Source: Psychrobacillus sp048572895 | Lineage (GTDB): Bacteria > Bacillota > Bacilli > Bacillales_A > Planococcaceae | Assembly: GCF_048572895.1 (NCBI RefSeq) | Contig: NZ_CP183878.1 | Location: forward strand, 3,534,001-3,598,000 | DNA: 64,000 bases | Direction: 5' to 3' | Shown: one piece after another, positions 1-8,480 of the stretch | Position numbering within the stretch: the stretch's first letter is position 1 | Layout: every line of letters begins with the position of its first letter | Notes under the pieces: generated by a model | The model's input: the letters and a program-made list of their open reading frames with translations, nothing else | Told to the model about the DNA's origin: nothing | Database searches by the model: none | Position numbers and translations under genes: made by a program

Positions 1-66
1 ACCTTGCTCAGACCCGATTACTGGTGATAAATCCGCAAAAAAAACGTCTCCACGTTTAACGATCAA
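1..66 (-). CDS. ndoA: mRNA interferase EndoA/MazF toxin (5' part only)
   Basis: Only the first 22 codons lie in the window; the gene runs off the left edge. The translation begins (M)IVKRGDVFFADLSPVIGSEQG, matching the N-terminus of the MazF/EndoA family, whose members cleave mRNA at short specific sites. The start is a TTG at 66-64, with a GGAGG SD at 79-75. The stop of the antitoxin gene lies 4 bp upstream, the usual antitoxin-then-toxin order with tight spacing and probable translational coupling. Confidence 0.9.
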   Translation of the reverse strand, partial: MIVKRGDVFFADLSPVIGSEQG

Positions 67-70
67 ATTT

Positions 71-352
71 TCATCCTCCACTTACGAGTCGCTCTGTCGT
101 ATGTTGAGCTTCGTATTCTGCATGTAAACACTCCGTACAAATGGATAGATTTATATGAGACATCTCAACATAGCCTTTCATCATCGCTTCTCTTATAAGA
201 TTTGCCTGACCATTTTTTACATATTCATTTGCTTGGACACGAACGAAGCTTTCTACGCCAGTTAATGATTGTTTTACGGTTTTTACTCCTTCATTAACCA
301 ATTGATTTGGAAGCTGAATAATCGCTTCCTTTTTCTTTTTATCACTTACCAC
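71..352 (-). CDS. ndoAI: EndoAI antitoxin of the MazEF-type pair
   Basis: The 93-residue product has the C-terminal signature of the Bacillus EndoAI family: REAMMKGYVEMSHINLSI followed by the extreme end ERLVSGG. Its length equals the B. subtilis antitoxin. It should bind and neutralise EndoA encoded immediately downstream and probably autoregulates through its ribbon-helix-helix N-terminal half. The GTG start at 352 was chosen because GGAGG sits 8 nt before it; the longer frame starting at 370 would overlap that SD. The gene lies directly downstream of alr, the conserved Bacillus order. Confidence 0.9.
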   Translation of the reverse strand: MVSDKKKKEAIIQLPNQLVNEGVKTVKQSLTGVESFVRVQANEYVKNGQANLIREAMMKGYVEMSHINLSICTECLHAEYEAQHTTERLVSGG

Positions 353-485
353 AGCAAACACCTCCGACAAAACATTTCCCTATATGACAATATACTTCAT
401 CTTACCATTTCTCCAGATGAAATAAAAGACATTACGAGAAATGGTTAGACAAATTATGCATATATTCTTAAATTTTGTCGAAAGT

Positions 486-1592
486 TTAGCTGCTATAGAT
501 TCTGGGGATTCTATCAGAAAAAGTGCAGCAAACTTCATAAGGGATAGTTTGCAGTGCTTCAGCCCACTCTTCTATAAGAATCTCCTCAGTTTCTTGTTTA
601 CCTATTAATACAACTTTTTCACCAATCTTTACTTTTTCATCGAGACGAATCATGCATTGATCCATACAAATTTTCCCGACGATTGGCATCTTTTTACCCT
701 TTATCAATACAGATTGATCATGCAGTTTTCTTAATAAGCCATCTGCATAACCAATCGGAATTGTTGCAATCCACTCGTCGGATGATGCCACATATGTAGC
801 TCCGTAGCCAATGGTAGAGCCTTTTGGGACCTTTTTTACATGCGCAACCTCCGTGTGCAACGAAAGTGCTTTTTCTAGAGGGAATGGAAGTTCTTCATTA
901 ACCCAAGGAGATGGTGCTATCCCATACATAGATATACCGAAACGCACGGCATTCCAGTGTTGATCAGGATGTATCAAAGCCGCTGCACTATTAGAAGTGT
1001 GCACTAAGACAGGCCTTTGCTCAAATACACTTAATAACTTTTCAAATCTTGTAACTTGTTGTCGGAATAGCGTTTGTTCTTCCTCATCTGCGGTTGCAAA
1101 ATGCGTGAAAACGCCCGTAATCTGCAACCAGTCTCTCTCACGAATGAATGCAAGTGCCTGCTTTAGCTCTTTTTCTTCCGTAAACCCAATTCTGCCCATA
1201 CCGCTATCAATCTTTATATGCAGCTTCAAAGTACTTTGGAGATTCCGTGTAGCATTTAGCCACTCATTTGAATAAGCTGTAAGTGTGATGTTCTGTTTGG
1301 AAGCCTCCTCCAAGAAAGAGAGTGGAGATGTGCCTAGTAAAAGTATATCCGCTTGAATACCAGCTTCTCTTAAGTGCAATGCCTCCTCCGGCGTGGCAAC
1401 CGCCAAGAGATTGGCTCCTGCTTTTAATGCAGCTTGCGCAACAGCAATATCTCCATGACCGTATCCATTTGCTTTAACTACAGCTATCACTTCGGTATGC
1501 TCAGGAAGTGTTTCCTTGAGTCTTTTTATATTATTTTGTACGGCTTGTAAATCTACTTTTATGAATGTAGGTCGGTAATACTGTTGCGACAT
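486..1592 (-). CDS. alr: alanine racemase
   Basis: This 368-residue PLP enzyme interconverts L- and D-alanine and supplies D-Ala to Ddl and MurF, both encoded further along in this window. The PLP lysine lies in VVKANGYGHG (Lys40), and the second catalytic residue is the tyrosine of IGYGATY (Tyr263). The C-terminal beta domain is complete (CMDQCMIRLD). The ATG start has an AGAGGG SD. It sits between the lipoprotein gene ydcC and ndoAI-ndoA on the same strand, as in Bacillus. Its length is normal for the family. Confidence 0.97.
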   Translation of the reverse strand: MSQQYYRPTFIKVDLQAVQNNIKRLKETLPEHTEVIAVVKANGYGHGDIAVAQAALKAGANLLAVATPEEALHLREAGIQADILLLGTSPLSFLEEASKQNITLTAYSNEWLNATRNLQSTLKLHIKIDSGMGRIGFTEEKELKQALAFIRERDWLQITGVFTHFATADEEEQTLFRQQVTRFEKLLSVFEQRPVLVHTSNSAAALIHPDQHWNAVRFGISMYGIAPSPWVNEELPFPLEKALSLHTEVAHVKKVPKGSTIGYGATYVASSDEWIATIPIGYADGLLRKLHDQSVLIKGKKMPIVGKICMDQCMIRLDEKVKIGEKVVLIGKQETEEILIEEWAEALQTIPYEVCCTFSDRIPRIYSS

Positions 1593-1658
1593 ATTATTCC
1601 CTCTTTTAATCAGTTTAAATAGATTATCCTACTAGTGTAATGAAGTAGTCAACCTTAA

Positions 1659-2702
1659 TCACTTTAAACCACCAGCGGTCATTGATGCAGCAACTTCAAT
1701 CATTTCTTCCTTCGTTAAAGTAGATGAAGCAATAAAGAATGACATTCCATCCTGTTCCCAAGAAAGAGATTGGTCTGTTATTGCACCAATTGCAACTCCT
1801 AGGTCAACCGGATCGCCAGGTGAAAATACTGGAATGATAGAAGAATCACCTTGTTCACTTCGATGTTGAATAATCGTAAACTCTTTATCACCGCTGTATG
1901 TTAAAATAATTCTTTTTTCTCCGTCGACTTCCATTATTTTCTCATCAATATTATGCACTTGATCCCATTTTAACATTGGATAATATGTTTCAAATTCAGC
2001 GTCATCTATTTCCGCAGACGTTTCTACTGTTTCTTCCGTGCCTTCTGCTTTTCCAGTAGGTGTAGTTGGCGTAGTTGGTGTTTGTTCAATCTTATATTCC
2101 GCTGCTGCACGTGTTTTTCCTAGCGATACTTTGCTGAATGTAATATGAATTTGTTCTTCTTTGTTTTCATTCATGATAGAAACATCCGTTGGTAGTAATG
2201 TCTTTTTATTGATGTAAATTTTTTGATTCGGCAGCATGTTTTTATGATTATTACTAGTTTTTGTTTCAAAGACATAATTGTCTCCTTCTTCTTTGAAGGT
2301 TGCTGTTTTATCTTTTTTAATGTCGTTAGCTAGTGAACCGATCAAATATGCTTGGCTATTTTCAGATGGCCATTTACTTTGGAACTTATACGTTTTGTTT
2401 AGTGCTGGTGTTACGACAAATACGCCTTCTGTGTTACGAATTATCATTTGCGTATTCTCAGCATTAGTATCCGATACCTCTACTCGATAAAAATCTGGTT
2501 TAGTGTGCCAAACCTCCACACCGTAAACTCTTGGTTCCTCTCCAGTCAAGATGCTCATCTCAGCTGTGAGCTCATATCCCTTTGCATCCACCCACTTGTT
2601 GCTTAGTTTTTTCACAACATCTTCTTTCGAATCGGCTCCACATGCAGATAGTACTAAGATTGTTACAAATAAAAATAATAATTTAGCCACTCGGCTCTTC
2701 AA
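1659..2702 (-). CDS. ydcC: YdcC-like lipoprotein (LolA-like fold, DUF4367-type C-terminus)
   Basis: The 347-residue product has a lipoprotein signal peptide: a charged start, hydrophobic LLFLFVTILV and lipobox LSAC with Cys20, so it should be anchored on the outer face of the membrane. The middle resembles the LolA/outer-membrane-lipoprotein-sorting fold. The C-terminal part (SWEQDGMSFFIASSTLTKEE) matches the DUF4367 pattern of sporulation-linked Bacillus lipoproteins. A Pro/Thr-rich linker lies near residue 210. The start is TTG with AAGGA 8 nt upstream. Position between acpS and alr supports the YdcC call; its biochemical role is unknown. Confidence 0.85.
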   Translation of the reverse strand: MKSRVAKLLFLFVTILVLSACGADSKEDVVKKLSNKWVDAKGYELTAEMSILTGEEPRVYGVEVWHTKPDFYRVEVSDTNAENTQMIIRNTEGVFVVTPALNKTYKFQSKWPSENSQAYLIGSLANDIKKDKTATFKEEGDNYVFETKTSNNHKNMLPNQKIYINKKTLLPTDVSIMNENKEEQIHITFSKVSLGKTRAAAEYKIEQTPTTPTTPTGKAEGTEETVETSAEIDDAEFETYYPMLKWDQVHNIDEKIMEVDGEKRIILTYSGDKEFTIIQHRSEQGDSSIIPVFSPGDPVDLGVAIGAITDQSLSWEQDGMSFFIASSTLTKEEMIEVAASMTAGGLK

Positions 2703-2760
2703 TCAGTCCATCCTTTCTATTATCACTGCGTTCATTCATTGTATGTAGATGGACGACCGG

Positions 2761-3114
2761 TTATGATTGTAGAATTACCTGAGCAGCCGCATAAACTTTT
2801 GTATGAGTAATAGAAACAAATCCATTTACTTCTTTCCCTTTAAAATACAGGCTTGGCTTGCCAGAAGGTTCTTTTAAAATTTCAATATCTTGAAAACTGC
2901 AATCTTTTCCTATTCCAGTACCTCTTGCTTTAGAAAATGCTTCTTTTGCTGCAAATCTTCCTGCTAAATATTCTATTTGTCTTGCTTTTGATAATTCATT
3001 TGATTGAACTCTCTCTTTATCGGTAAGTACACGCTCTTCAAATTTACGTGTTTTAGCTTGAATTGATTTAATTCTTTCTATTTCAGTTATATCTAATCCT
3101 ATTCCAGTAATCAT
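2761..3114 (-). CDS. acpS: holo-[acyl-carrier-protein] synthase
   Basis: AcpS transfers 4'-phosphopantetheine from CoA to ACP. The 117-residue protein starts MITGIGLDITEIERI, with the Mg-binding Asp of GLD, and contains LAGRFAAKEAFSKA, the family hallmark with its catalytic Glu/Lys. The ATG at 3114 has an AAAGGAG SD 8-9 nt upstream. A longer frame starting at 3213 would overlap the divergent rhomboid gene and has no family similarity before Met34, so it is rejected. It leads into ydcC on the same strand. Confidence 0.95.
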   Translation of the reverse strand: MITGIGLDITEIERIKSIQAKTRKFEERVLTDKERVQSNELSKARQIEYLAGRFAAKEAFSKARGTGIGKDCSFQDIEILKEPSGKPSLYFKGKEVNGFVSITHTKVYAAAQVILQS

Positions 3115-3183
3115 GAGAGTTTCTCCTTTCCAAATATCCGTCTTACGGGATATACTAATAGTAGAAAAAGTTGAGGTGAAATA

Positions 3184-3810
3184 ATGTTTAATAGAACAGA
3201 AAATTTTAAACAATACATAAAACTATATCCAGTTGTTTCTTCTTTGCTTGCATTAAATATCGCTATTCATATTTTAACATTGGTTCCTATTCTCGGATCA
3301 CAAATTTTTAGTTTTGGTGTCCATTTTAATTTATTAATTAGTGAAGGTGAATATTGGCGTTTGCTAACTCCAATATTTTTGCACGCTAATTTTGCTCATT
3401 TATTATTTAATATGTTCTCTTTATACATATTTGGACCAGAGTTGGAGCAACTAGCTGGGAAAGCTCGTTTCCTAACTATTTATATACTAGCGGGGTTAGT
3501 CGGCAATATTGCCACATACTTATTGCAGGACTGGGATTATACGAGTGTCGGGGCTAGCGGCGCTATTTATGGTATATTCGGTGCTTTTGGAGCTTTAGTT
3601 TATTATACGAGAAACTTTATGCCACAGCTAAAACAAATCATTATTCCAATTATCGTTATTGGGATCATTATGACATTCTTACAACCGCAGATTAATGTTA
3701 CCGCCCATATAGCAGGGTTAGTAACTGGTTTTATACTAGGAATGTTTTACTTCCACCCTAGAAGGATTGCCGTATGGAAAAAACGTAAACGCAAGCTTAA
3801 ATCTGTTTAA
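3184..3810 (+). CDS. rhomboid-family intramembrane serine protease
   Basis: The 208-residue polytopic membrane protein has the rhomboid core: HLLFNMFSLYIFGPELE (loop 1/TM2), the serine motif GASGAIYG near residues 123-130, and the catalytic His in NVTAHIAGLVTG. It should cleave transmembrane substrates within the bilayer. A basic C-terminal tail (KKRKRKLKS) lies in the cytosol. It corresponds by position to B. subtilis ydcA, next to acpS. The ATG has a GAGGTGA SD, and the gene is divergent from acpS with a short shared promoter region. Confidence 0.9.
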   Translation: MFNRTENFKQYIKLYPVVSSLLALNIAIHILTLVPILGSQIFSFGVHFNLLISEGEYWRLLTPIFLHANFAHLLFNMFSLYIFGPELEQLAGKARFLTIYILAGLVGNIATYLLQDWDYTSVGASGAIYGIFGAFGALVYYTRNFMPQLKQIIIPIIVIGIIMTFLQPQINVTAHIAGLVTGFILGMFYFHPRRIAVWKKRKRKLKSV

Positions 3811-3825
3811 TAAATGTATTTTTGA

Positions 3826-3862
3826 GAGGCTGAATGTGACTGTGTCACGGTCAGCCTCTTTT
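3826..3862 (+). terminator. Rho-independent terminator after the rhomboid gene
   Basis: An 8-bp arm (GAGGCTGA/TCAGCCTC) encloses an inner GTGAC-TGT-GTCAC hairpin and is followed by TTTTTA. The inner GTGAC/GTCAC core is also the centre of the large intergenic repeats found at 6.1, 14.6, 26.8 and 30.6 kb. Confidence 0.85.
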
Positions 3863-3957
3863 TATTTCATAGTAGCGGGGGAATAATCAATTAATTATGC
3901 AACAAAATCGATCGATACAGCAAATTATCTGTTGCTCATTGCAACTCTTCAATAAAA

Positions 3958-3997
3958 TAGCGAATGAGAGAACGTCAAATCGCCCTCTCACTCGCTA
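3958..3997 (-). terminator. Terminator for the ydbS-ydbT operon
   Basis: 13-nt arms (3958-3970 and 3985-3997) pair with one G-U wobble. On the minus strand the stem is followed by TTTTATTG. It lies just downstream of the ydbT stop codon. Confidence 0.75.
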
Positions 3998-4008
3998 GAA
4001 ATTCTTTT

Positions 4009-5520
4009 CTATATTTCTTCAGAATATCGTTCAAGCATATTATTCTCACCTAATTCTTTCTTCGCTGGTTCGTACCATTCCATTAGGCTATCAGCATCAG
4101 CTTTTTCAATATGCTGAATAGTTGTGGCCGATCCTGACACACCAGATTTTATAGTAGTCATAATAGAAGAAACGTCTGCTTTTTTTTGAAAATACGTAGT
4201 ACGCTCTGTCATTGCCTGAATACGTTTCTTTTCCACCCAAAGGGATACTCTACTAAATAGACGGTACTGTAAAACAAGCTGTTTTTCATCCATCCAATAT
4301 CCAGCCGTCTTGTGCTGCCATGCCCCTAATAGAAAGCTTAGCGGAAATAGTAATAGAGACAACAATCCAAACGGATAAAAGAAATAACTAACGGCTACTG
4401 CAACTGGTATCATCCATAAAAAGTCTAAACGATAGAAAAACTTTCGAGAGCGCTTCGGAACCCGTGTAAAGCTAGGCTCAAAATCGTAGTCAGGAAAAAT
4501 TTGGACGATAATAGAATTAATTTTGTGCTTTTTAATAAGAGGGATCAACCTAATTTTCTCGTCCTTTTCTGCCAAAGAACCCCCAGCACTGTCAACGATG
4601 ACGGTTGCATACCCCGTAAGCTGACGAAGAGGGTTTTCCACAATACGCACACCTTGAATGCGTGATAAAGGAATTGTTATCTTTTTCTTTTCGAGTAATC
4701 CTCTAGTAATGATAATTTCCTCATCTTCTACTCGAATAGTGAACTCATAATAATTAATAAACGTGATTGCCACTGATACAATCCAGGCAACAAATAGCAC
4801 AAAGAATACAGATAATGCTATGAGGAGAGCCCCAAACCTAATAAACAAAATAATTTCATTATAAATAGTTTCGTATGGGATCAACTCTGAGAATTGGGAA
4901 ACAAACACAGCTAAACCAGAGAAAAAAACACCTACTCCACCAGATGTACTAGCAAGAATGAGTAAATCCTTTTGAGACATACGGAACAAAGGCTTTTGTT
5001 GTTCCACTACAAGCTCTTCCGGTTGAAGCGTTTCACCAAAAATATCAGATTCCTTATTTTTAGCTAGGTTCATCTCTTTTTTTATTTGTTCGGCTGCATC
5101 TTTGGAAATTGCAGTCAACTCAGCATCCGCTTCTTTTGTTGCGCCTCCACCAGCCGTTTCTACTTTTACCTTTACTAATCCGAACGGTCGATGAAAGATG
5201 CCCTCTGTATAATTTAAGCTTTGAATTCGCTCAAATGGTATATATCTCTTTTTCTTTACGAAAAGCCCGTATTCTATGCGAAGCTCTTCCTCTTCAAACC
5301 AGTAACGGAATCGCTTCCACTTAATGATGCCACTAACTAACATAGCGATTAATACTACTGCATAAATAATATAGATTATGTAGGAGATCCAGCCTTCGGA
5401 TTCTCCTCCAAAACCATTTACTGCAATAACAACCACTAAAGGAACAATCATCTCTTTTAAAACTTTTACGAAGTTTATAACTGCAGATATAGGATGTAAA
5501 GTAAATTTTTCTTTAGACAT
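4009..5520 (-). CDS. ydbT: YdbT-like membrane protein with bacterial PH domains
   Basis: About 503 residues with several hydrophobic segment pairs and repeated bPH2 (DUF304) modules. Each module shows the family pattern of a basic segment, an LxYGLFxKKKRYIPFERIQS-type strand and a later GG(A/S)-containing strand; examples lie near residues 75-110 and 275-325. Members form a two-gene unit with YdbS and have been linked to resistance to some antimicrobial compounds; the mechanism is not established. The start overlaps the end of ydbS by 8-11 nt (ATGATGTCTAA), indicating translational coupling. ATG at 5523 is an alternative start. Confidence 0.88.
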   Translation of the reverse strand: MSKEKFTLHPISAVINFVKVLKEMIVPLVVVIAVNGFGGESEGWISYIIYIIYAVVLIAMLVSGIIKWKRFRYWFEEEELRIEYGLFVKKKRYIPFERIQSLNYTEGIFHRPFGLVKVKVETAGGGATKEADAELTAISKDAAEQIKKEMNLAKNKESDIFGETLQPEELVVEQQKPLFRMSQKDLLILASTSGGVGVFFSGLAVFVSQFSELIPYETIYNEIILFIRFGALLIALSVFFVLFVAWIVSVAITFINYYEFTIRVEDEEIIITRGLLEKKKITIPLSRIQGVRIVENPLRQLTGYATVIVDSAGGSLAEKDEKIRLIPLIKKHKINSIIVQIFPDYDFEPSFTRVPKRSRKFFYRLDFLWMIPVAVAVSYFFYPFGLLSLLLFPLSFLLGAWQHKTAGYWMDEKQLVLQYRLFSRVSLWVEKKRIQAMTERTTYFQKKADVSSIMTTIKSGVSGSATTIQHIEKADADSLMEWYEPAKKELGENNMLERYSEEI

Positions 5521-5992
5521 CATCTTCCGCCACCCTTGCAAGTACAGAAATTCTGCCTCGAAGTTCGTCTGCCTCCGAAGTTATGAGGGCAGGAATAGTA
5601 TGATTAGTCGCTGCAGTTGAAATCGTAATTGACGATAAATCATACTTTCTCAAAATAGGACCCTGTTCAGTATCTACATGCTGCACACGAACCATTGGCA
5701 CAAGCGTTCTTTTAACTATAAACAAACCGTGTTGCAATTCGATCTCTTGTTCTCGCACTTCGTATCTCCAACGAGTCCATCTAATTTTCGGAAATAAATA
5801 AATTAATAAATATCCAATGAGTAATATTACTACCCCGTCTACTATGTATAGCCATATATGTTGTCCTGTGAAATAATTGATAACCCCTACCCCAACACCT
5901 ACTAGTAAGGCAATCAAGGATTGAAATATTCCATAAATTCTCCATACACGTAATCCTTTTTCAGATAACCGATTGATTGGTTCTTGTCTCAT
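5513..5992 (-). CDS. ydbS: YdbS-like membrane protein with a bacterial PH domain
   Basis: The 159-residue protein has two adjacent transmembrane helices (residues about 22-70) followed by one bPH2 (DUF304) domain, seen in YEVREQEIELQHGLF and LVPMVRVQHVDTEQG. The SD GAGGAGG precedes the ATG by 8 nt. It is the first gene of the ydbST pair, and its end overlaps the ydbT start. The two proteins probably form a membrane complex. Confidence 0.88.
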   Translation of the reverse strand: MRQEPINRLSEKGLRVWRIYGIFQSLIALLVGVGVGVINYFTGQHIWLYIVDGVVILLIGYLLIYLFPKIRWTRWRYEVREQEIELQHGLFIVKRTLVPMVRVQHVDTEQGPILRKYDLSSITISTAATNHTIPALITSEADELRGRISVLARVAEDDV

Positions 5993-6123
5993 ATTAAGCC
6001 TCCTCTTTCATCATTGTATACGAAACAGAATATAAAATGTTTCAATATATTACAATTTTCTACGAGTCTTCAAAGATGGATTTCTCGCACTCCAAGAGAG
6101 AGAGTAAATATATTTAAGAAAAA

Positions 6124-6450
6124 CCAGGCAAAAAGACGCCCGGTCCTTTAAGTTCAAAACCTGTTTCTATCGTTTTCGAAGTGCTTTGAACAGACTTGTT
6201 TGCTATATGATTACCTAGTGAATTTTAGTGATATTGGTTGTGACGGAGTCACAACCAATATCACTTTTCTTCGGTAATCTTATGGCGTTCGCCTGTCCGT
6301 CGCCCTCCTACAACTTCTAGAAACAGGCAAGTGCATTTTTGGATAACTAGAGAAAAGCTACTTTCCTATTCATAGAATAAGCTCTCGAAGATGCAATTTC
6401 GTTCGCTATTTTGCCTCTTTATTTATGCAAACTTACTATTTCTTTGTACA
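6124..6450. repeat. Intergenic nested-hairpin repeat, family A, copy 1
   Basis: Fills most of the 587-bp gap between ydbS and cshA. Shared landmarks in order are a CCAGGC...GGTCCTTTA left end, CCTGTTTCTA, a CAGAC motif, GATTACC, a central 18-bp perfect hairpin (6227-6244 with 6248-6265, loop GGA), GGTAATC, CCTGTCCGTC, TAGAAACAGG and GGATAACTAGAGAA. The landmarks pair outward (CCTGTTTCTA 6160-6169 with 6318-6327; GATTACC 6209-6215 with 6273-6279), so the whole unit can fold into one long hairpin. Related copies lie at 14586, 26830 and 30612. I see no coding frame in it. Confidence 0.85.
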
Positions 6451-6524
6451 TCCACTGCCTATTCATCAAAGTACAATGAATACTAATTTTATAGCACAAA
6501 ACTTTATACTTTCTTTGATTCCAA

Positions 6525-6563
6525 AAGAAAAAAGATGAGCCTACACCGAAGTGTAAGTTCATC
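6525..6563 (-). terminator. Terminator for cshA
   Basis: On the minus strand a 13-nt stem (6534-6546 with 6551-6563, one mismatch) is closed by a C(TTCG)G tetraloop and followed by TTTTTTC. It ends 17 nt after the cshA stop. Confidence 0.85.
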
Positions 6564-6579
6564 CTTTAAAATATTATTA

Positions 6580-8142
6580 TTAGTTTTCGCTACGTGGTGA
6601 GCGAGTTCTTGTGCTACGTTGTGTTGAGCCGTCACGTGGACCACTGCTACGACGTGCGCTTGAACTTGGGCGTGAACCGCCACCTGAACGAGGTCCGCGA
6701 TCGCTGCTTCCGCCACGACCACCTGATGAACTACGTCCACCGCCGCTGCTACGGTTACCTTTATAACCACCGCCGCCACTGCGTCCGCCTCCACTGCGTC
6801 CGCCGCCACGTTCTCCACGAGCAGGTAGTGGACGTTCTTCAGAAAGAGAAATCGGAGTATCATCCGGCTCTTTTGTCAGTGTTTTTAAAGCTGCAGCTAT
6901 TACATCTACTGCTTCAAATTTTTCAAGCATTTCTTGTGCTAATGGACGATAATCGCCTAAATCATTTTTGTTTACAATTTCAGATAAAGATTCTACTGCT
7001 ACACGTTTAAGTCCAACTAGTGCCTCATCTGAGCTTGGAGGGATTAAAGCTTCCATACGTTTTTTCGTTGTATTTTCAACGATGCGTAAGTAACCCATTT
7101 CTCTAGGTGTTACGAATGTAGTAGCGATACCACTTTTACCAGCACGACCTGTACGACCGATACGGTGAACATAGCTCTCAGGATCTTGTGGAACATCAAA
7201 GTTATATACATGCGTTACGCCAGAGATATCTAATCCACGTGCCGCTACATCAGTTGCGACAAGGATATCAATTTTACCTGATTTGAATTGTTTTAATACA
7301 GACATACGTTTTGCTTGGCTTAAATCACCATGAATTCCTTCTGCAAGGTAACCACGAATGCTTAGAGCTTGTGCTAATTCGTCAACTCTACGTTTTGTAC
7401 GACCAAAGATAATCGCAAGTTCTGGTTGATGAACATTTAATATTCTAGAAAGAACATCAAATTTCTCACGCTCAGTAGCTTTTACGTAGAACTGTTCAAT
7501 ATTTTCAACAGTCATTTCTTTAGACTTAATCTTTACTTCAACTGGATCTTTCATGAAGCGTTCTGCAATTTTACGAATTGGTCCTGGCATTGTAGCTGAG
7601 AACAATAATGTTTGACGCTCAGGAGGTACGCTTTCTAAAATTGTGTTGATATCTTCAATGAATCCCATGTTAAGCATTTCATCTGCTTCGTCTAAGATAA
7701 GCGTTTGAACTTGGTCAAGTTTTAACGTACGACGGTTGATATGGTCAAGAATACGACCAGGTGTCCCTACAATAACTTGTGGTTTGTTTTTAAGTGCACG
7801 GATTTGACGGCTAATTTCTTGTCCACCGTATACTGATAATAGACGAACCTTTTTATCATATCCTAATTTGTAAAGCTCTTCCGAAACTTGGATTGCAAGT
7901 TCACGTGTTGGAGCGATGATTAATGCTTGGATATTCGGGTTTTTAATATCGATTTTTTCAATCATTGGGATACCAAATGCAGCAGTTTTACCTGTACCAG
8001 TCTGTGCTTGACCGATAACGTCGCGTCCACCCATAGCATGTGTAATAGTACCTTCTTGGATTGGTGTTGCTTCTTCAAACCCCATACGTTGTACGGATTT
8101 TAATGTAGAAGCGCTAATATTTAATTCTGAAAAATTTGTCAA
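6580..8142 (-). CDS. cshA: DEAD-box ATP-dependent RNA helicase CshA
   Basis: All helicase motifs are present in order: Q motif GFEEATPIQ, Walker A AQTGTGKTAA, PTRELA, TPGR, DEAD, SAT, ARGLD and HRIGRTGR. A long C-terminal tail is rich in Gly, Arg and Ser (about the last 80 residues), typical of RNA-binding tails in CshA, a component of the RNA degradosome active at low temperature. The TTG start at 8142 gives a 520-residue protein beginning near the usual family N-terminus (TNFSELN). It is preceded by AAAAGGAG with 9 nt spacing. The longer frame to 8175 would run through this SD. Confidence 0.95.
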   Translation of the reverse strand: MTNFSELNISASTLKSVQRMGFEEATPIQEGTITHAMGGRDVIGQAQTGTGKTAAFGIPMIEKIDIKNPNIQALIIAPTRELAIQVSEELYKLGYDKKVRLLSVYGGQEISRQIRALKNKPQVIVGTPGRILDHINRRTLKLDQVQTLILDEADEMLNMGFIEDINTILESVPPERQTLLFSATMPGPIRKIAERFMKDPVEVKIKSKEMTVENIEQFYVKATEREKFDVLSRILNVHQPELAIIFGRTKRRVDELAQALSIRGYLAEGIHGDLSQAKRMSVLKQFKSGKIDILVATDVAARGLDISGVTHVYNFDVPQDPESYVHRIGRTGRAGKSGIATTFVTPREMGYLRIVENTTKKRMEALIPPSSDEALVGLKRVAVESLSEIVNKNDLGDYRPLAQEMLEKFEAVDVIAAALKTLTKEPDDTPISLSEERPLPARGERGGGRSGGGRSGGGGYKGNRSSGGGRSSSGGRGGSSDRGPRSGGGSRPSSSARRSSGPRDGSTQRSTRTRSPRSEN

Positions 8143-8356
8143 AATTTTAATCTCCTTTTTGTTCTGTTTTGACAAATGGTTACATTTTCAGATGAAATTG
8201 CGGCAAATTCGAGCCTATACGAGGAACGTTTCCGTTACTTAAAATTCTCTGTGGTTTTAGATCAGAGGGGTCTTATATAAAGGGAAAGCCCGGTCTTTTG
8301 CCGAGCGGTCTGTTAATGAGTGATTATGCAATACTACTTCAACAAACCGTTATGTT
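8143..8356 (-). promoter_or_regulatory. Long leader/promoter region of cshA
   Basis: Between the upstream terminator and the cshA start lies about 210 bp without a gene. On the minus strand it holds a small GCTCGG/CCGGGC hairpin near 8290 and a strong SD at its end. cshA genes often have long, temperature-responsive leaders, so a regulatory role is plausible. No known riboswitch is recognised. Confidence 0.4.
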
Positions 8357-8391
8357 CAAAAAAAAGTACTCTTCAATAAACGCTGAAGAGT
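8357..8391 (-). terminator. Terminator for the ddl-murF-esterase operon
   Basis: An 8-bp stem, ACTCTTCA (8368-8375) with TGAAGAGT (8384-8391), is followed on the minus strand by a run of eight T within 8358-8365. It lies about 90 bp downstream of the esterase stop. Confidence 0.85.
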
Positions 8392-8480
8392 CTTCACACA
8401 AAATGTATCCATTGCTCTAAACGTAGTATATCATGCAACAAACTCAGTTGCAATGAATAAGCAACTGTTATAATTGTTAG

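Noticed and set aside
6504..7010. Overlapping open frames on both strands across the end of cshA, one Ala/Val-rich and one Arg/His-rich.
   Set aside because: They are shadow readings of the GC-rich Gly/Arg/Ser codons of the CshA tail; no SD, no family similarity.
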